Assembly: GCF_016775155.1 (NCBI RefSeq)
Contig: NZ_JAEUGD010000043.1
Location: forward strand, 124,001 to 188,000
Direction of reading: 5' to 3'
Length of the DNA stretch: 64,000 nt
Source: Fulvivirga marina
GTDB lineage: Bacteria > Bacteroidota > Bacteroidia > Cytophagales > Cyclobacteriaceae
The notes beneath the pieces are model-generated. The model saw only the letters and a list, made by a program, of their open reading frames with translations, made no database searches and was not told where the DNA came from. The translations under genes were made by a program, and so were the position numbers. Shown here piece after piece: positions 1-9,201 of the stretch (its first letter is position 1; the number at the start of each line of letters is the position of its first letter).

Positions 1-1500
1 CGCAAAACCACCACCCTGCTGGCCAATGGTGTATCAGGTTATAGTACCATTTCTTACCCTTTTGAATATACCGGAGAGCCTGTATATGATGAAATGGTTT
101 CGCGTAACATGCTGGCCTACCCCGTAGAAGCACTCACGTATAGAAAAGAAGGAGCTACAGAACTTCTGACCGGAGGAGCCATTTCTGACTACGGCTTTTT
201 TGCCGATAATGACCCGGCTAACGATCAACCGGACATGGTCAATGAAAATATCCTTGTCAAAGCAACCTATCACTGGGAAAATCAGCCTGATGGGGCTACT
301 CCGGAATCTGAGATACCCACAATAAGTAACAAAAATTATAAGTTGGGAGCAGCGTTTGAGTACGATGTTCATGGCAACCTGATACAAACATCGGGTAAAC
401 ATAAGGTAGCAGCGACCGTTTGGGACTATAAAAACGAGCTGCCTATAGCCAGCGTTGAAAATGCCTATGCTTCTGATGTGTACTTCAACGGGTTTGAAGA
501 GGATGGGACAAAAGCACAAGCAAAAACAGGTCAGAAAAGCCATTCCGGAGGGCAATTTACCATACCATTCACTCCTGACCCTAATAAAGATTACATACTC
601 ACCTACTGGTATTATAGCAGCGGGCAATGGTACTACAGAGAAAAACCTTTTGCTGCTACTATCAATGAAGGCGAAGCCCTGGACGAAGTACGTGTTTACC
701 CCGAAGGAGCGAGAGTAACCACCACGGCCTACGACTGGAAAGGCAATGTTATCTCAGCAACAGATACTAACGACCAGTCTGTTTACTATGATTATAACAA
801 AATGAATCAGGTCACCAATGTAAGGAACAATGACCGGGACATTATTCAAACCACTCAACATAACTACGCTTACTTTGCTACACCGTGCGAAGGGAGTGAG
901 ATAGCTCCTATTCAGGCTAGTTTTAGCGGAGGCGATAATATGACCGTTGGAGTTGGTGCTTATTTTACCCTTAGCGTAGATGCTTCAGGGGGATGCGGGA
1001 AGTATTACTTCAACTGGTATACGGTGGATACCAACAATAATCAAAACTATTTGGGAACCACAGTTTCTGGCATTGGTTCCAGTACTTCTGTTCAGTTGAA
1101 GGCGCTCTGCAAAGATTTCTTTACGGTTAAGTGCGAGGTTATCGATGAAACCGGTACCGGGCTGGTATCAATCAAAAAGTATATAAAAGTGGATGTTGAA
1201 AATGCTGAAATGACCCTGTCTCTTAGCGGAGGGCCTTTGTATCCCTATAACTATTGTACGGTAAACTCAGACCAGATAGCGGTGACCCCTAGTATTACCG
1301 GAGGGTGTGGTACATATACCTATTCATGGAGCTACAGCTACTATAACGAAAATACTTCAGGTACCATCACCAGTACGGATGAAGTTTTTGTGGAGAAGTT
1401 TCTCGGAGCAGGATCGCTGACCTGTACGGTTACGGATATTTCAGGGCTCAGTGCTACTGTAACGCAAACCATAAGTCAAGATAAAGACTGCCTGAACTAA
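1..1500 (+). CDS. RHS-associated YD-repeat/PKD-like protein, 3' part only
   Basis: The reading frame is open from the first base of the window, so the N-terminus lies outside; the ATG at 94 is internal. What is visible has tyrosine/aspartate-rich YD-type stretches (for example YDWKGNVISATDT and YDYNKMNQVTNV) in the first ~265 residues. Two repeated Ig/PKD-like modules follow, each with a GGCGxYxxxW signature (about residues 300-400 and 400-498 of the visible part). It ends 30 bp before the large RHS gene on the same strand. Bacteroidota RHS loci of the DUF6443 type commonly carry a large exported partner just upstream, so this is probably the partner subunit of the same toxin shell. No catalytic motif is seen. 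Function is inferred from context only. Confidence 0.7.
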   Translation, partial: RKTTTLLANGVSGYSTISYPFEYTGEPVYDEMVSRNMLAYPVEALTYRKEGATELLTGGAISDYGFFADNDPANDQPDMVNENILVKATYHWENQPDGATPESEIPTISNKNYKLGAAFEYDVHGNLIQTSGKHKVAATVWDYKNELPIASVENAYASDVYFNGFEEDGTKAQAKTGQKSHSGGQFTIPFTPDPNKDYILTYWYYSSGQWYYREKPFAATINEGEALDEVRVYPEGARVTTTAYDWKGNVISATDTNDQSVYYDYNKMNQVTNVRNNDRDIIQTTQHNYAYFATPCEGSEIAPIQASFSGGDNMTVGVGAYFTLSVDASGGCGKYYFNWYTVDTNNNQNYLGTTVSGIGSSTSVQLKALCKDFFTVKCEVIDETGTGLVSIKKYIKVDVENAEMTLSLSGGPLYPYNYCTVNSDQIAVTPSITGGCGTYTYSWSYSYYNENTSGTITSTDEVFVEKFLGAGSLTCTVTDISGLSATVTQTISQDKDCLN

Positions 1501-1530
1501 AATGCTTCCACTGCTTAAAGAGAATATCCA

Positions 1531-4500
1531 ATGATGAATATAAATAAACTACTTCAATATACTTTTGTTTTGATTTTACTCGCGGCTTTTGGCTTCTCCC
1601 ATGGGGCTAAAGCGGAGAAGAATGAGACTGGCGGAAGCATTGCCTTGGCATCAATGGCATTGGCTGACCCTGTACCTGTCAACAAGCAGCAGTACGGAAA
1701 AGGATACGCCAAATTTGAGGCTACTGGCTCAAGCGGTACCTACTACTGGTACAACAATGCCTCTGATGCAACACCTATAAACGCTACTCCAAAGTCGTCT
1801 ATCGTTGTACTGATCAGCAGCACAACGGTAATGTATGCACAGGGATATATCGCTGAAGAAGGCTACAGTGCCAAGGTGCCCGTTACGATTACCGTTCAAA
1901 AGTTTCCAATAATTACAGTTATCGGGCAGGCGGGTATTAATTTTCAGCAAGAGTGGGTAGAGCTCAGTACTACAGAGGCTCATGACCAATACCAGTGGTA
2001 CCTTAACGGTAGCGCTATTTCCGGGGCCACTCAGCGAAACTACAAAGCCTTGGGCGCAGGCTTTTATACGGTAGGGACAAAGAAAAGTGGCTTTACCAAA
2101 GAGTTGAAATCAGACCCGTTCAGGGTAGCTCATATGCTCGAAGATGAAAACAGGACATACTCCATTTCTACCCGTGTGTTGGTGCCAGGAGCAAAAACTA
2201 AAGGCGATGTCATAGGCCTTCCGGCAGAAGATAAGTTGCAGTCTATCAGCTATTACGATGAGTATGGTCGTGTGGAGCAGCAAATGGCTATAGGTGCCAG
2301 CCCTTCCGGAAAAGACATGGTGAAGGTGCATGAGTACGATGCCTTAGGGAGAGAGTCTAAAAGTTATCTGTCTTTTACCAATAATGATGGCTCAGGTTTG
2401 TATATGGAAGACTGGCAGACCAGGCTGAATGCTTTTTATCAACAGGCGAATGATGGCATAGCCAACACCCTGAAACCCTTTGCCGAAGTTGAGCGGGAAA
2501 ACTCCCCGATGGGCCGGGTTAAAAAATCCGGAGCACAGGGAGAAGCCTGGCAGCTTGAAGGTACGCATACTACCTCCTATGACCAGCAACTCAATGATGG
2601 CTCAGAAAATGTGAGGGTATGGAAAATAGATGACATCACCGGCCTACCAGTATCTACAGCGGCCTATGCCGCAGGTCAGCTTACAGTACAACGTATTACC
2701 GATGAACATGGTGTTACTACCCAAAGCTACACAGCACCAGAGGGCTATACCGTACTTCAGGAAGCGGCTCTTCAGGCGCAGACTTACGCGGTTTATGATG
2801 AGCGTGGCAGAATGCGATTTGTACTTCAGCCTGAACTCGTTAAAGGCCTGGTAACTTCTGGGAGCTATCAACCAACGGCACAGCAAATCGATAAGATGGC
2901 TTTTCAGTACCAGTATGATGGTCAGGGACGGCTGGTAGGTAGCAAAACCCCGGGAGCGGACTGGATCTATATGGTATATGATGAGCTGAACAGGCCTGTG
3001 TTGAGTCAGGATGGTAACCAAAGACTCGATAACCAGTGGCTTTTTGTAAAGTACGATATTTTTGACAGACCGGTATATTCAGGGGTTTATAACAGCACCT
3101 TAACCAGAGATCAGTTACAGGATGATATAGATAACTTTTACGAGCAAACACCACAGTTATTTGAAGAAGAGGGTTCTGCAATTTATGGCTATACTAACAA
3201 TACCTATCCCTTTGTAGAAAATACACAACAATGCCTGAGTGTAGTTTATTATGATGAGTACAGCTTTCAGCATGCTGCTCTGCCTGAGTATGCCTATGTG
3301 CCCGATGAAGAAAATCCATCATATTTTAATCGGGTGAAAGGACTGGTCACCGGAACCAAAACCCGGATATTGGGAACAGAGATATGGATCAATAATATTC
3401 ACTATTACGATGATGAATATCAGAACATACAATCGGTAAGCAATAACCATAAAGAAGGTATTGAAAGATTGAGCAGTCAATTTGATTTTACCGGGAAGGT
3501 AAACCATACGAAAGTCAGTCATATGATCCCGGTTCCGGTTATTTGGAAGAACATGGTCAATGTAGAGCAAACCGGTTCGGTATTTACTTCAACGGCCAGC
3601 GTAAACTGGGGAGGAGGAATGGCCTCCGCAAATCAATTGAGAGCTGAACAAGACGGATGGGTTGAAACAACAGTAATATCCTTCGGAAACAAATTTCTTG
3701 GTTTTTCCGAATGGGATAATGGTGTATCCTTTAATGAAATTGACTTTGCCATTTATATGAATGGCACGGCACTTAAAGCCTATCGCCAAGGTACTTATCT
3801 GGCTACAGTCGGCACAGTTGAGCTTGGAGATAAACTCAGACTGGAAAGAGCCCAGGGAGCAGTGATGATATACCATAACGATATATTGGTGTACACCTTT
3901 GCAGATTCCAGCACAGAAGCGATGGTTGTAGATGCGTCTTTACAGCAGGCCGTTGCTACTTTAGGGTATATCAGGTGTTCATTTGGTATTCCAACCCCTG
4001 CAGAGCCTCCTTATGAAGTACTCTGGGCCAGCCGACATGGAAATACTTTTAAAAGTGACACGCTTACCAAACAGCATACCAGCAATTCCTGGGATATCGG
4101 CGGCTCATACTCATTCAACCGTTTGGACGGTAAAGCTGACGGGTGGGTAACTTTCCCCGCAGGTCAAACCAATATTTCAAAGGTTCTTGGCCTGGCGCAC
4201 GAAGATCAGGGCAGCCATTACAATGATATTGATTATGCCCTATACCTGAAATCAGATGGCACCATCAGCATCCTGGAAAAGGGAAGTGATCAAGGAAGCT
4301 TTGGGTCATATCAAAGTAGTGATGTATTTAAAATAGAGCGGGTGGATGGAGAGATTAGGTATCTTAAAAATGGCCAGGTACTGTATACCTCGGCTACCAG
4401 GTTTTACGAATCTCTGATGGTTGACGTCAGCATTTATAGTCAGGGAGGCTTCTTTGCTGGTGTACAAACGTCATTTCCTTATCTCCAGCCAAAATCCTCA

Positions 4501-7500
4501 GCTATAGACCTGTCTCAGAGGTATGAATATGATCGAGTCGGAAGATTGTTGAAAACATGGCATGAGGTAACTGAGCAGATCCAATGGCAAAAAAGTGACC
4601 ATATCGAAGAGTCAGGAGATGCAATAGTAAAGACTGATGGGGCCAACTATTCCTGGGATGCTGGGGCAGAATCTGTTAAAGTACTGCCAGCAGGCCGTGT
4701 CGCTTATGTTGAAATGACCGTGGAAAGGGCGGACAGAGCGCTATTCTTTGGATTATCAGCCACTAGTGCGAATAGTCACTGGAATACCATTGAAAACGCT
4801 TTTTATCTTACCAATGGTGGAGAAGTACAGGTAAGGCGGGCTGGTAGCAGCGCCAATATGCTTGGTAGCAGTCGGACTTATGTGGCTGGTGATAAATTCA
4901 GAATAGAAAGAGACGGACTCAACCTCCGTTTTTACCACAACAATGAGCTTATCTATACCAGGATAGGCATTGATGATGTTGATCTCAGGGTGGATATCTC
5001 CCTATACCAGCTCGGTAGCAGGGTCTCCAAACCCACCATAGGCTATGGTGAAGTGCTCCTGGCAGCGTATCATTACAATGAGCTGGGCGAATTGGTAGAA
5101 AAGAACCTTCACAAAGGGGAGCAAGACCAGTACTTTGCTCAATATGTCGATTATAGCTACAACATCAGAGGGTGGCTCAAGTCAATCAACAATGCCAGGC
5201 TGGAAGATAATGCAGACAACAACCCTAATGACCCCAGTCCACTCCTTAGTGAGAAAGATTACTGGGGCATGGAGCTGAGCTATGAAGATAATGCCGGAAC
5301 GGGTAATGGCAACTATTTTAATGGTAATGTCAGTGCCATGAAGACCAGCTACAATATGGGGATGGGTGATGTGAAAGAGCAAGCGTATAACTTCACATAC
5401 GATGATCAAAATCGCCTGACAGGAGCTACTTACAAGGCAGAGACTGCGGGAACATGGACCGCCATGCCGGGGTACTACGATGTAGAAAATATCCACTATG
5501 ACCTGAATGGAAACATTCTGGGTTTGAAGAGATATGGTGGCAGTACACAGAGAACAAAGATTGATGACCTGGATTATGACTACAATGATGTAACAGTAGG
5601 AATTAGCAACAGGCTCCTCTCCATCACGGATAACAGTATGGCAGAACCTGCGGTGGATGGCTTCAAGGACAGGTCAGGTGACGATTACACCTATGATGCC
5701 AACGGCAACATCACCAGTGACAACAACAAAGAGATCGCCCTTGTCAGCTATAACCTGATGAATATGCCGGAGCAGATCGTGAAATTGGATGGCTCCAAAG
5801 TCACTTTTGTTTACGATGCTGCTGGTACCAAACTGTACAAACAGGTATATGACCCTTCAGGTAATTTGGTGAAGAGAACCGATTACATAGGTGCCTTTAC
5901 TTATGATAATGATACCCTGCAATACATCCATCACCAGCAGGGCCGTATATTGCCCAATAAGTTGGATGGAAGCTGGGAGTACCAATATTACCTGTCGGAT
6001 CATCTGGGAAATGTACGTACGGTATTTACCACAGAGGAAAAAGTACACAACTTCAAAGCGACCATGGAGACTGAGGAGGCTCATAATGAAGGGGAGATAT
6101 TCACCAACATGGATAACTCTCGTGCTGTAGACCCTGATGCCGTTTCAGGAGATGAAGTTTCTAGGCTGAACAGTGTACAGATGACCGGGCCAGCGCTTAG
6201 TCTGCCCGTGTACCCCGGTGATAGGATAGATATGAAGGTACAAGGCTATCATAGAGGAGGCAGCGGCAATGCCAGCCCTGTAGATCTTAATAGCTTTATT
6301 ACGGCCTTGGCAGCAGCCTTTGGAGGTGTGAATGGAGGAAACACAACTGAGCAAACCATCTATAGCTTTACAGAGCAGGCTATTGACCCCGTGCTTGGAG
6401 GGATAGGACTACAGGGAACACAAAATGATCTGCAACCCGCAGCATACCTCAACTATATTTTATTTACCAAAGACTTTACAGTTCATCAGCATGGGCATAC
6501 ACAAATACCTGCTACTGCCAATACAGTTCATGAGTTAAGAATAGATAATATCACTTCCGATATCGAAGGATTTATCTATATTTACCTGACAAATGAAAGC
6601 AATACACTAAACGAAGTGTATTTTGATGATTTTGAGGTAATGTTAACGGAAGGGAAGGTAGTACAGAGCAATAACTACTACCCGTTCGGGCTACAGCAAA
6701 ATACCAGCTGGACGCGTATGGACCAGACTCCAAACGCCCACAAGTTCAATGCAGCCACCGAGTACAACGACTTTACGGACACTTACGACACGCCGTTCAG
6801 GCAGTATGATCCGGCAACAGGGCGCTTCAATGGTGTGGACGCGCTGGCCCACATGACCCCGACACTTACACCGTACAGGTTCGGGTTTAATAATCCTGTT
6901 TCTTTTAATGATCCGACAGGGCTGACCGAAAGGCCGGTTATTTTGGATGGGGATCGCGATGGTGGTGGTAGCAGTATTCTTAGTGGGGCGGATAACTTTG
7001 GGTCGATGGCTTTCCTTACAGGAAGGATGGGTATTGGGTCAGGAAAATACCATATGAGCAGTGGATATAGGGGATCTGGGGGTTCTAGTGTAGGAGATAT
7101 ATCAGGTAGGTTGATGAATTCTTCTTATGGAGGAACTTGGACTCCTTCTGGTGGTTATAGTTACTTTAAAAGTGATCAGGAGGCTATGGCTGCGGGTTAT
7201 GGATATCACCTTAGACATGGAACATCTTCAGTTGTAGCTCATTCCGGTGTATCCCGTAAAGGAAGAACTCTTACACAATATCTGATCGATGATCAATATG
7301 TGGATATTGACGATGAGGGACAAATGTTTGTTCCATATACTGATATACCTATTAGTGTAACAGAACTTGTTGCAGGAACTTATACTTCTTTAGATTTTGC
7401 TCAAGGAGGTAGAACGTTACATGCTGCGTTGACAGATGACTTTTTGACTTCTGCACAATTGGCGATTGCTGCATTGAAGCCCTCTTTTGAAGCTGCGGCA

Positions 7501-7902
7501 TATGATGCATTTAAAAACGGTGGAAAAGGGAGTGTTCCGTTTCATCTTAAAAAGAATATTTTTTCCTCTTATAAGTCTGTTAATAACAATGCTGTCCGCT
7601 TAGGAAAAGTAAGCAGTTCATTTGCTAGGAATGGAGCTGCAATAATGAAGGTTGCTGCCCCTGCGTTAACAGTAACAGCTGTTTTTACAAATGGGTATTC
7701 AATAGTATCTGATGGGCAATTAACTTGGGGCGATGCTTTTGTGAGGATTAATACTGCTTTACAAATAGCTTTTCCTGTTTATGGAGTTATTTATGGAGTC
7801 GTAGATGTGGGTACTTCATATGTGACTGGTACTAGTCTTACAGACTATACAAAAAATGCAATAGATTCAAATGTTAGTGGAAGTATAAATTTAGGGTTCT
7901 GA
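1531..7902 (+). CDS. DUF6443-type RHS repeat protein with variable C-terminal tip (probable polymorphic toxin)
   Basis: A 2123-residue protein. It begins with a Sec signal peptide (hydrophobic core, cleavage probably near AKA-EK, residue ~30). An Ig-like stretch follows, then a DUF6443-type segment (~200-305, with YYDEYGRVEQQ) and YD repeats through to ~1700. Three related lectin-like modules interrupt the shell at about 684-825, 836-990 and 1036-1170. The RHS core ends with FNNPVSFNDPTGL near residue 1798. The remaining ~325 residues are a tip unlike the core: glycine/serine-rich at first, ending in hydrophobic segments that suggest a membrane-active toxin. Base composition drops in the tip. 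The stop overlaps the next gene as TGATG. RHS cores of this type encapsulate and release a toxic tip; the activity of this tip is not recognised. A second ATG at 1534 is an equally possible start. Confidence 0.85.
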   Translation: MMNINKLLQYTFVLILLAAFGFSHGAKAEKNETGGSIALASMALADPVPVNKQQYGKGYAKFEATGSSGTYYWYNNASDATPINATPKSSIVVLISSTTVMYAQGYIAEEGYSAKVPVTITVQKFPIITVIGQAGINFQQEWVELSTTEAHDQYQWYLNGSAISGATQRNYKALGAGFYTVGTKKSGFTKELKSDPFRVAHMLEDENRTYSISTRVLVPGAKTKGDVIGLPAEDKLQSISYYDEYGRVEQQMAIGASPSGKDMVKVHEYDALGRESKSYLSFTNNDGSGLYMEDWQTRLNAFYQQANDGIANTLKPFAEVERENSPMGRVKKSGAQGEAWQLEGTHTTSYDQQLNDGSENVRVWKIDDITGLPVSTAAYAAGQLTVQRITDEHGVTTQSYTAPEGYTVLQEAALQAQTYAVYDERGRMRFVLQPELVKGLVTSGSYQPTAQQIDKMAFQYQYDGQGRLVGSKTPGADWIYMVYDELNRPVLSQDGNQRLDNQWLFVKYDIFDRPVYSGVYNSTLTRDQLQDDIDNFYEQTPQLFEEEGSAIYGYTNNTYPFVENTQQCLSVVYYDEYSFQHAALPEYAYVPDEENPSYFNRVKGLVTGTKTRILGTEIWINNIHYYDDEYQNIQSVSNNHKEGIERLSSQFDFTGKVNHTKVSHMIPVPVIWKNMVNVEQTGSVFTSTASVNWGGGMASANQLRAEQDGWVETTVISFGNKFLGFSEWDNGVSFNEIDFAIYMNGTALKAYRQGTYLATVGTVELGDKLRLERAQGAVMIYHNDILVYTFADSSTEAMVVDASLQQAVATLGYIRCSFGIPTPAEPPYEVLWASRHGNTFKSDTLTKQHTSNSWDIGGSYSFNRLDGKADGWVTFPAGQTNISKVLGLAHEDQGSHYNDIDYALYLKSDGTISILEKGSDQGSFGSYQSSDVFKIERVDGEIRYLKNGQVLYTSATRFYESLMVDVSIYSQGGFFAGVQTSFPYLQPKSSAIDLSQRYEYDRVGRLLKTWHEVTEQIQWQKSDHIEESGDAIVKTDGANYSWDAGAESVKVLPAGRVAYVEMTVERADRALFFGLSATSANSHWNTIENAFYLTNGGEVQVRRAGSSANMLGSSRTYVAGDKFRIERDGLNLRFYHNNELIYTRIGIDDVDLRVDISLYQLGSRVSKPTIGYGEVLLAAYHYNELGELVEKNLHKGEQDQYFAQYVDYSYNIRGWLKSINNARLEDNADNNPNDPSPLLSEKDYWGMELSYEDNAGTGNGNYFNGNVSAMKTSYNMGMGDVKEQAYNFTYDDQNRLTGATYKAETAGTWTAMPGYYDVENIHYDLNGNILGLKRYGGSTQRTKIDDLDYDYNDVTVGISNRLLSITDNSMAEPAVDGFKDRSGDDYTYDANGNITSDNNKEIALVSYNLMNMPEQIVKLDGSKVTFVYDAAGTKLYKQVYDPSGNLVKRTDYIGAFTYDNDTLQYIHHQQGRILPNKLDGSWEYQYYLSDHLGNVRTVFTTEEKVHNFKATMETEEAHNEGEIFTNMDNSRAVDPDAVSGDEVSRLNSVQMTGPALSLPVYPGDRIDMKVQGYHRGGSGNASPVDLNSFITALAAAFGGVNGGNTTEQTIYSFTEQAIDPVLGGIGLQGTQNDLQPAAYLNYILFTKDFTVHQHGHTQIPATANTVHELRIDNITSDIEGFIYIYLTNESNTLNEVYFDDFEVMLTEGKVVQSNNYYPFGLQQNTSWTRMDQTPNAHKFNAATEYNDFTDTYDTPFRQYDPATGRFNGVDALAHMTPTLTPYRFGFNNPVSFNDPTGLTERPVILDGDRDGGGSSILSGADNFGSMAFLTGRMGIGSGKYHMSSGYRGSGGSSVGDISGRLMNSSYGGTWTPSGGYSYFKSDQEAMAAGYGYHLRHGTSSVVAHSGVSRKGRTLTQYLIDDQYVDIDDEGQMFVPYTDIPISVTELVAGTYTSLDFAQGGRTLHAALTDDFLTSAQLAIAALKPSFEAAAYDAFKNGGKGSVPFHLKKNIFSSYKSVNNNAVRLGKVSSSFARNGAAIMKVAAPALTVTAVFTNGYSIVSDGQLTWGDAFVRINTALQIAFPVYGVIYGVVDVGTSYVTGTSLTDYTKNAIDSNVSGSINLGF

Positions 7903-8288
7903 TGATTATTTTTAATTACTTATTTGTGAAAATATTAGGGCTTAGAATATACAACTCATCTTATTGGGCTCGTATGGGAGTAGTTGTATTTGAAGGCTTC
8001 CTAATACTTCCAATTTATATAATAGCATCCAAATATATTTTAGGTTGTGATGCCTTTATAAGTGAGGATAATAACTTGAAAATAGGATTTGCAATATTTG
8101 GGTTGACTTTATTAGGATTCAATTATTACTATTATTCAGTGGATCGTATAAATAAGCTCAGACATAGATTTAAAGAAAGGAGAGTTTGGGGGGTGATTAA
8201 ATTGTTGTTGATGTTTATATTTTTCTTTTTTTGGGTACTTAAAGCAGGAAACATTATAAGACTATTCTTTGATATTCCTCAATGTTAA
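7902..8288 (+). CDS. Small multi-pass membrane protein, probable immunity protein of the RHS tip
   Basis: A 128-residue protein with about four hydrophobic segments, separated by a short charged loop (RINKLRHRFKERR). No family is recognised. Its ATG shares one base with the stop of the RHS gene (TGATG), so the two are translationally coupled, and it has the same AT-rich composition as the RHS tip. Position directly after a variable toxin tip, small size and membrane location fit an immunity protein that protects the producer's own membrane. That role is inference; nothing in the sequence proves binding. An intrinsic terminator follows at 8406. Confidence 0.6.
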   Translation: MIIFNYLFVKILGLRIYNSSYWARMGVVVFEGFLILPIYIIASKYILGCDAFISEDNNLKIGFAIFGLTLLGFNYYYYSVDRINKLRHRFKERRVWGVIKLLLMFIFFFFWVLKAGNIIRLFFDIPQC

Positions 8289-8295
8289 TCCTGCC

Positions 8296-8413
8296 TTCCC
8301 TATCTGGTCTAAGGTTTAGCGTAGCGATCCTTAGACCAATAATGGATTAGGGCGTCCGCCCGGTGTAGTTTTATTGCAGAGGATTGAATATTAGAGAGAT
8401 ATAGGAGCCTGGG
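8296..8413. repeat. Direct repeat copy 1 (~110 bp) with internal hairpin
   Basis: It matches 8797-8904 closely, with a few substitutions and one ~7-base length difference. It contains a perfect 9-bp inverted repeat, GGTCTAAGG with CCTTAGACC, around a 14-base loop, followed by a shared block with GGCGTCCGCCCGGTGT. It ends inside the left arm of a terminator stem. It lies directly after the immunity gene. Confidence 0.85.
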
Positions 8414-8433
8414 TAAATAGCCCGGGCTTTTTT
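8406..8433 (+). terminator. Intrinsic terminator of the RHS-immunity operon
   Basis: Stem AGCCTGGG / CCCGGGCT (one G-U pair), 7-base loop, then six T. It is located after the immunity gene. Repeat copy 2 keeps only the left arm of this stem. Confidence 0.75.
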
Positions 8434-8503
8434 CATATCGGAATGGGCACAGGAGATAAGGGAGAGAAATACAAGAGCCTTGCAGAGATGCAGGTTTTTT
8501 TGG

Positions 8504-8779
8504 TTATAAGGAAGCCACATTTTTCTGAAAGAACTCTTTAAACTTCTTTTTGGTGAGCATGGTATCAATGATCTTCAGAATAACATTTTTATCGTCCTCG
8601 TCCAGCTGGTTGATCATATTAAGCTGTTCAAATCCCGGTTTGTTTTCAAGAGTAACCTCCTGGGGGATCTCCCCTTCAAAGTTCAAAACCTGATCGACAG
8701 TCATACCAAAGAGCTTTGCAAGCTGCTGAAGTTCTTTAACAGAAGGTTCCCTGATCCCGTTTTCCAACTTGTTGAGTTA
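8504..8779 (-). pseudogene. XRE-family regulator remnant lacking the N-terminal half of its HTH
   Basis: The frame reads LNKLENGIREPSVKELQQLAKLFGM and continues for 87 residues. This is the second half of a HTH_3 (XRE/Cro) domain: the recognition helix normally precedes the xLENGxRxPS segment. Here an in-frame stop (TAA on the minus strand at 8777-8779) cuts the frame three codons before that segment. The first helices are therefore missing, and the only available start is a TTG at 8767 inside the domain. The C-terminal tail is the acidic/lysine-rich linker typical of small regulators. It lies between the two direct repeats, so it was probably truncated by rearrangement. A functional DNA-binding product is unlikely. 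Confidence 0.7.
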
Positions 8780-8796
8780 GAAGGGCCAATATTGAG

Positions 8797-8904
8797 TTCC
8801 TCTGTCTGGTCTAAGGTTTAGCGTAGCGATCCATAGACCTAGGGCGTCCGCCCGGTGTGGTTTTATAGCAGAGGATTGAATATTAGAGAGATAGAAGCCT
8901 GGGG
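8797..8904. repeat. Direct repeat copy 2 (~110 bp)
   Basis: Second copy of the element at 8296-8413. The inverted repeat has one mismatch (GGTCTAAGG / CCATAGACC), and the block just after it is ~7 bases shorter. Similarity stops in the left arm of what is the terminator stem in copy 1. The two copies bracket the beheaded XRE gene. Confidence 0.85.
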
Positions 8905-8940
8905 GTGAATCTCTCTTGGTGCGCATGTGGGGCATGATGG

Positions 8941-9196
8941 TTCCGTGGGATCGTCTTGGGTGATTTTGTTCTGAGTAACCCGGAGACTCCTTTTACGCTA
9001 GATAAAATAGAAGGTGATGGACATGGTTGGAATAGGCGCGGGAATCCTTGACTTTAGTCATGGTGGAGATCAAATTACAAATACTCCTTTCAATTACGGA
9101 AGTCTTTATATTGAAGGTTTTTCTGGTTATTCTTCCGAGGTATCAGGTGCCACTTATAGCTGGATGAAAACATGGACGTTTGGAGGTAATCTTTAA
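8941..9196 (+). pseudogene. Frameshifted protein remnant, possible displaced RHS tip end
   Basis: Two overlapping plus-strand frames each look protein-like but neither has a sensible start. One runs from 8941 to a stop at 9047 and reads GIVLGDFVLSNPETPFTLDK. The other, starting at a GTG at 9014 just after a stop, runs to 9196 (60 residues, with GIGAGILDFSHGGDQ). A one-base shift between them near 9030 would join them. Position after repeat copy 2 and before another small membrane-protein gene suggests the 3' end of a replaced toxin tip. No family is recognised and the call is tentative. Confidence 0.35.
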
Positions 9197-9201
9197 AAAT
9201 T

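Noticed and set aside
34-627. Long antisense ORF opposite the YD-repeat gene
   Set aside because: Shadow of the real plus-strand frame; no protein-like composition or start context.
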